Shown here: positions 63,978-64,000 of the stretch, piece by piece
Numbering within the stretch: the first letter of the stretch is position 1
Layout: each line of letters starts with the position of its first letter
Assembly: GCF_019665765.1 (NCBI RefSeq)
Contig: NZ_CP081150.1
Location: 2,046,001-2,110,000, forward strand
Length of the DNA stretch: 64,000 bases
DNA from: Deefgea tanakiae
GTDB lineage: Bacteria; Pseudomonadota; Gammaproteobacteria; Burkholderiales; Chitinibacteraceae
Reading direction: 5' to 3'
Notes under the pieces: generated by a model
What the model saw: the letters and a program-made list of their open reading frames with translations, nothing else
The model's database searches: none
What the model was told of the DNA's origin: nothing
Translations under genes and position numbers: made by a program

Positions 63978-64000
63978 ATGTATTGAGCTGTAGGCATTGC

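Overview
The window is a chromosomal stretch of a Gram-negative betaproteobacterium, most likely order Neisseriales and close to the Chitinibacteraceae (Deefgea/Chitinibacter-like). This is inferred from gene order (surA-pdxA-rsmA; LysM-dprA-smg-topA divergent from def-fmt-htpX-rsmB-DUF4390-ntrY-ntrX-trkA-trkH) and protein character, not from a database search. No rRNA, tRNA or CRISPR array was seen.

Bases 1-37.4 kb are housekeeping backbone: periplasmic folding and B6 synthesis (surA, pdxA), 16S rRNA methylation (rsmA, rsmB), topoisomerase I, natural-transformation/DNA processing (dprA), N-terminal formyl-Met handling (def, fmt), envelope quality control (htpX), the NtrYX two-component system with potassium uptake (trkA, trkH), murein recycling and synthesis (mpl, murB), PEP carboxylase, a chemoreceptor and glmS. 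Two c-di-GMP proteins (GGDEF-EAL at 3.9-6.5 kb; GGDEF at 23.3-24.2 kb) sit here and a third (PAS-GGDEF-EAL) at 61.4-63.1 kb. Between murB and a small secreted-protein gene lies about 900 bp without a credible protein gene. On the minus strand it carries an apparent structured RNA of about 440-465 nt with three tandem hairpin units, repeated GGA motifs, a TTGACA promoter box and a strong intrinsic terminator. I regard this CsrB/RsmZ-like candidate as the most interesting object in the window.

Bases 37.4-53.2 kb are an accessory zone. A VOC enzyme with its LysR regulator, an orphan AAA ATPase, a frameshifted tyrosine-recombinase remnant, an nsrR/hmp nitric-oxide detoxification module with a visible NsrR-type operator, an alaC-like aminotransferase, a four-gene exporter/racemase/acetyltransferase operon next to a dead GntR/MocR regulator, a LysR, and an ABC-F gene truncated by an IS3-family element that itself sits in a second IS remnant. 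Six copies (plus a partial one) of a roughly 110-bp palindromic repeat with a terminator-like core are scattered between these genes and were noticed nowhere else in the window.

Bases 53.2-64 kb return to backbone: a small unknown gene with a long leader, DUF4332 plus PatZ-type acyltransferase, ppa, folA, an NlpD-like lipoprotein, DUF1415, an orphan short flagellin, a YitT-family membrane protein, the third c-di-GMP protein, and a membrane protein with a degenerate Mrr-like nuclease fold. Many intergenic gaps contain intrinsic terminators, several usable from both strands.
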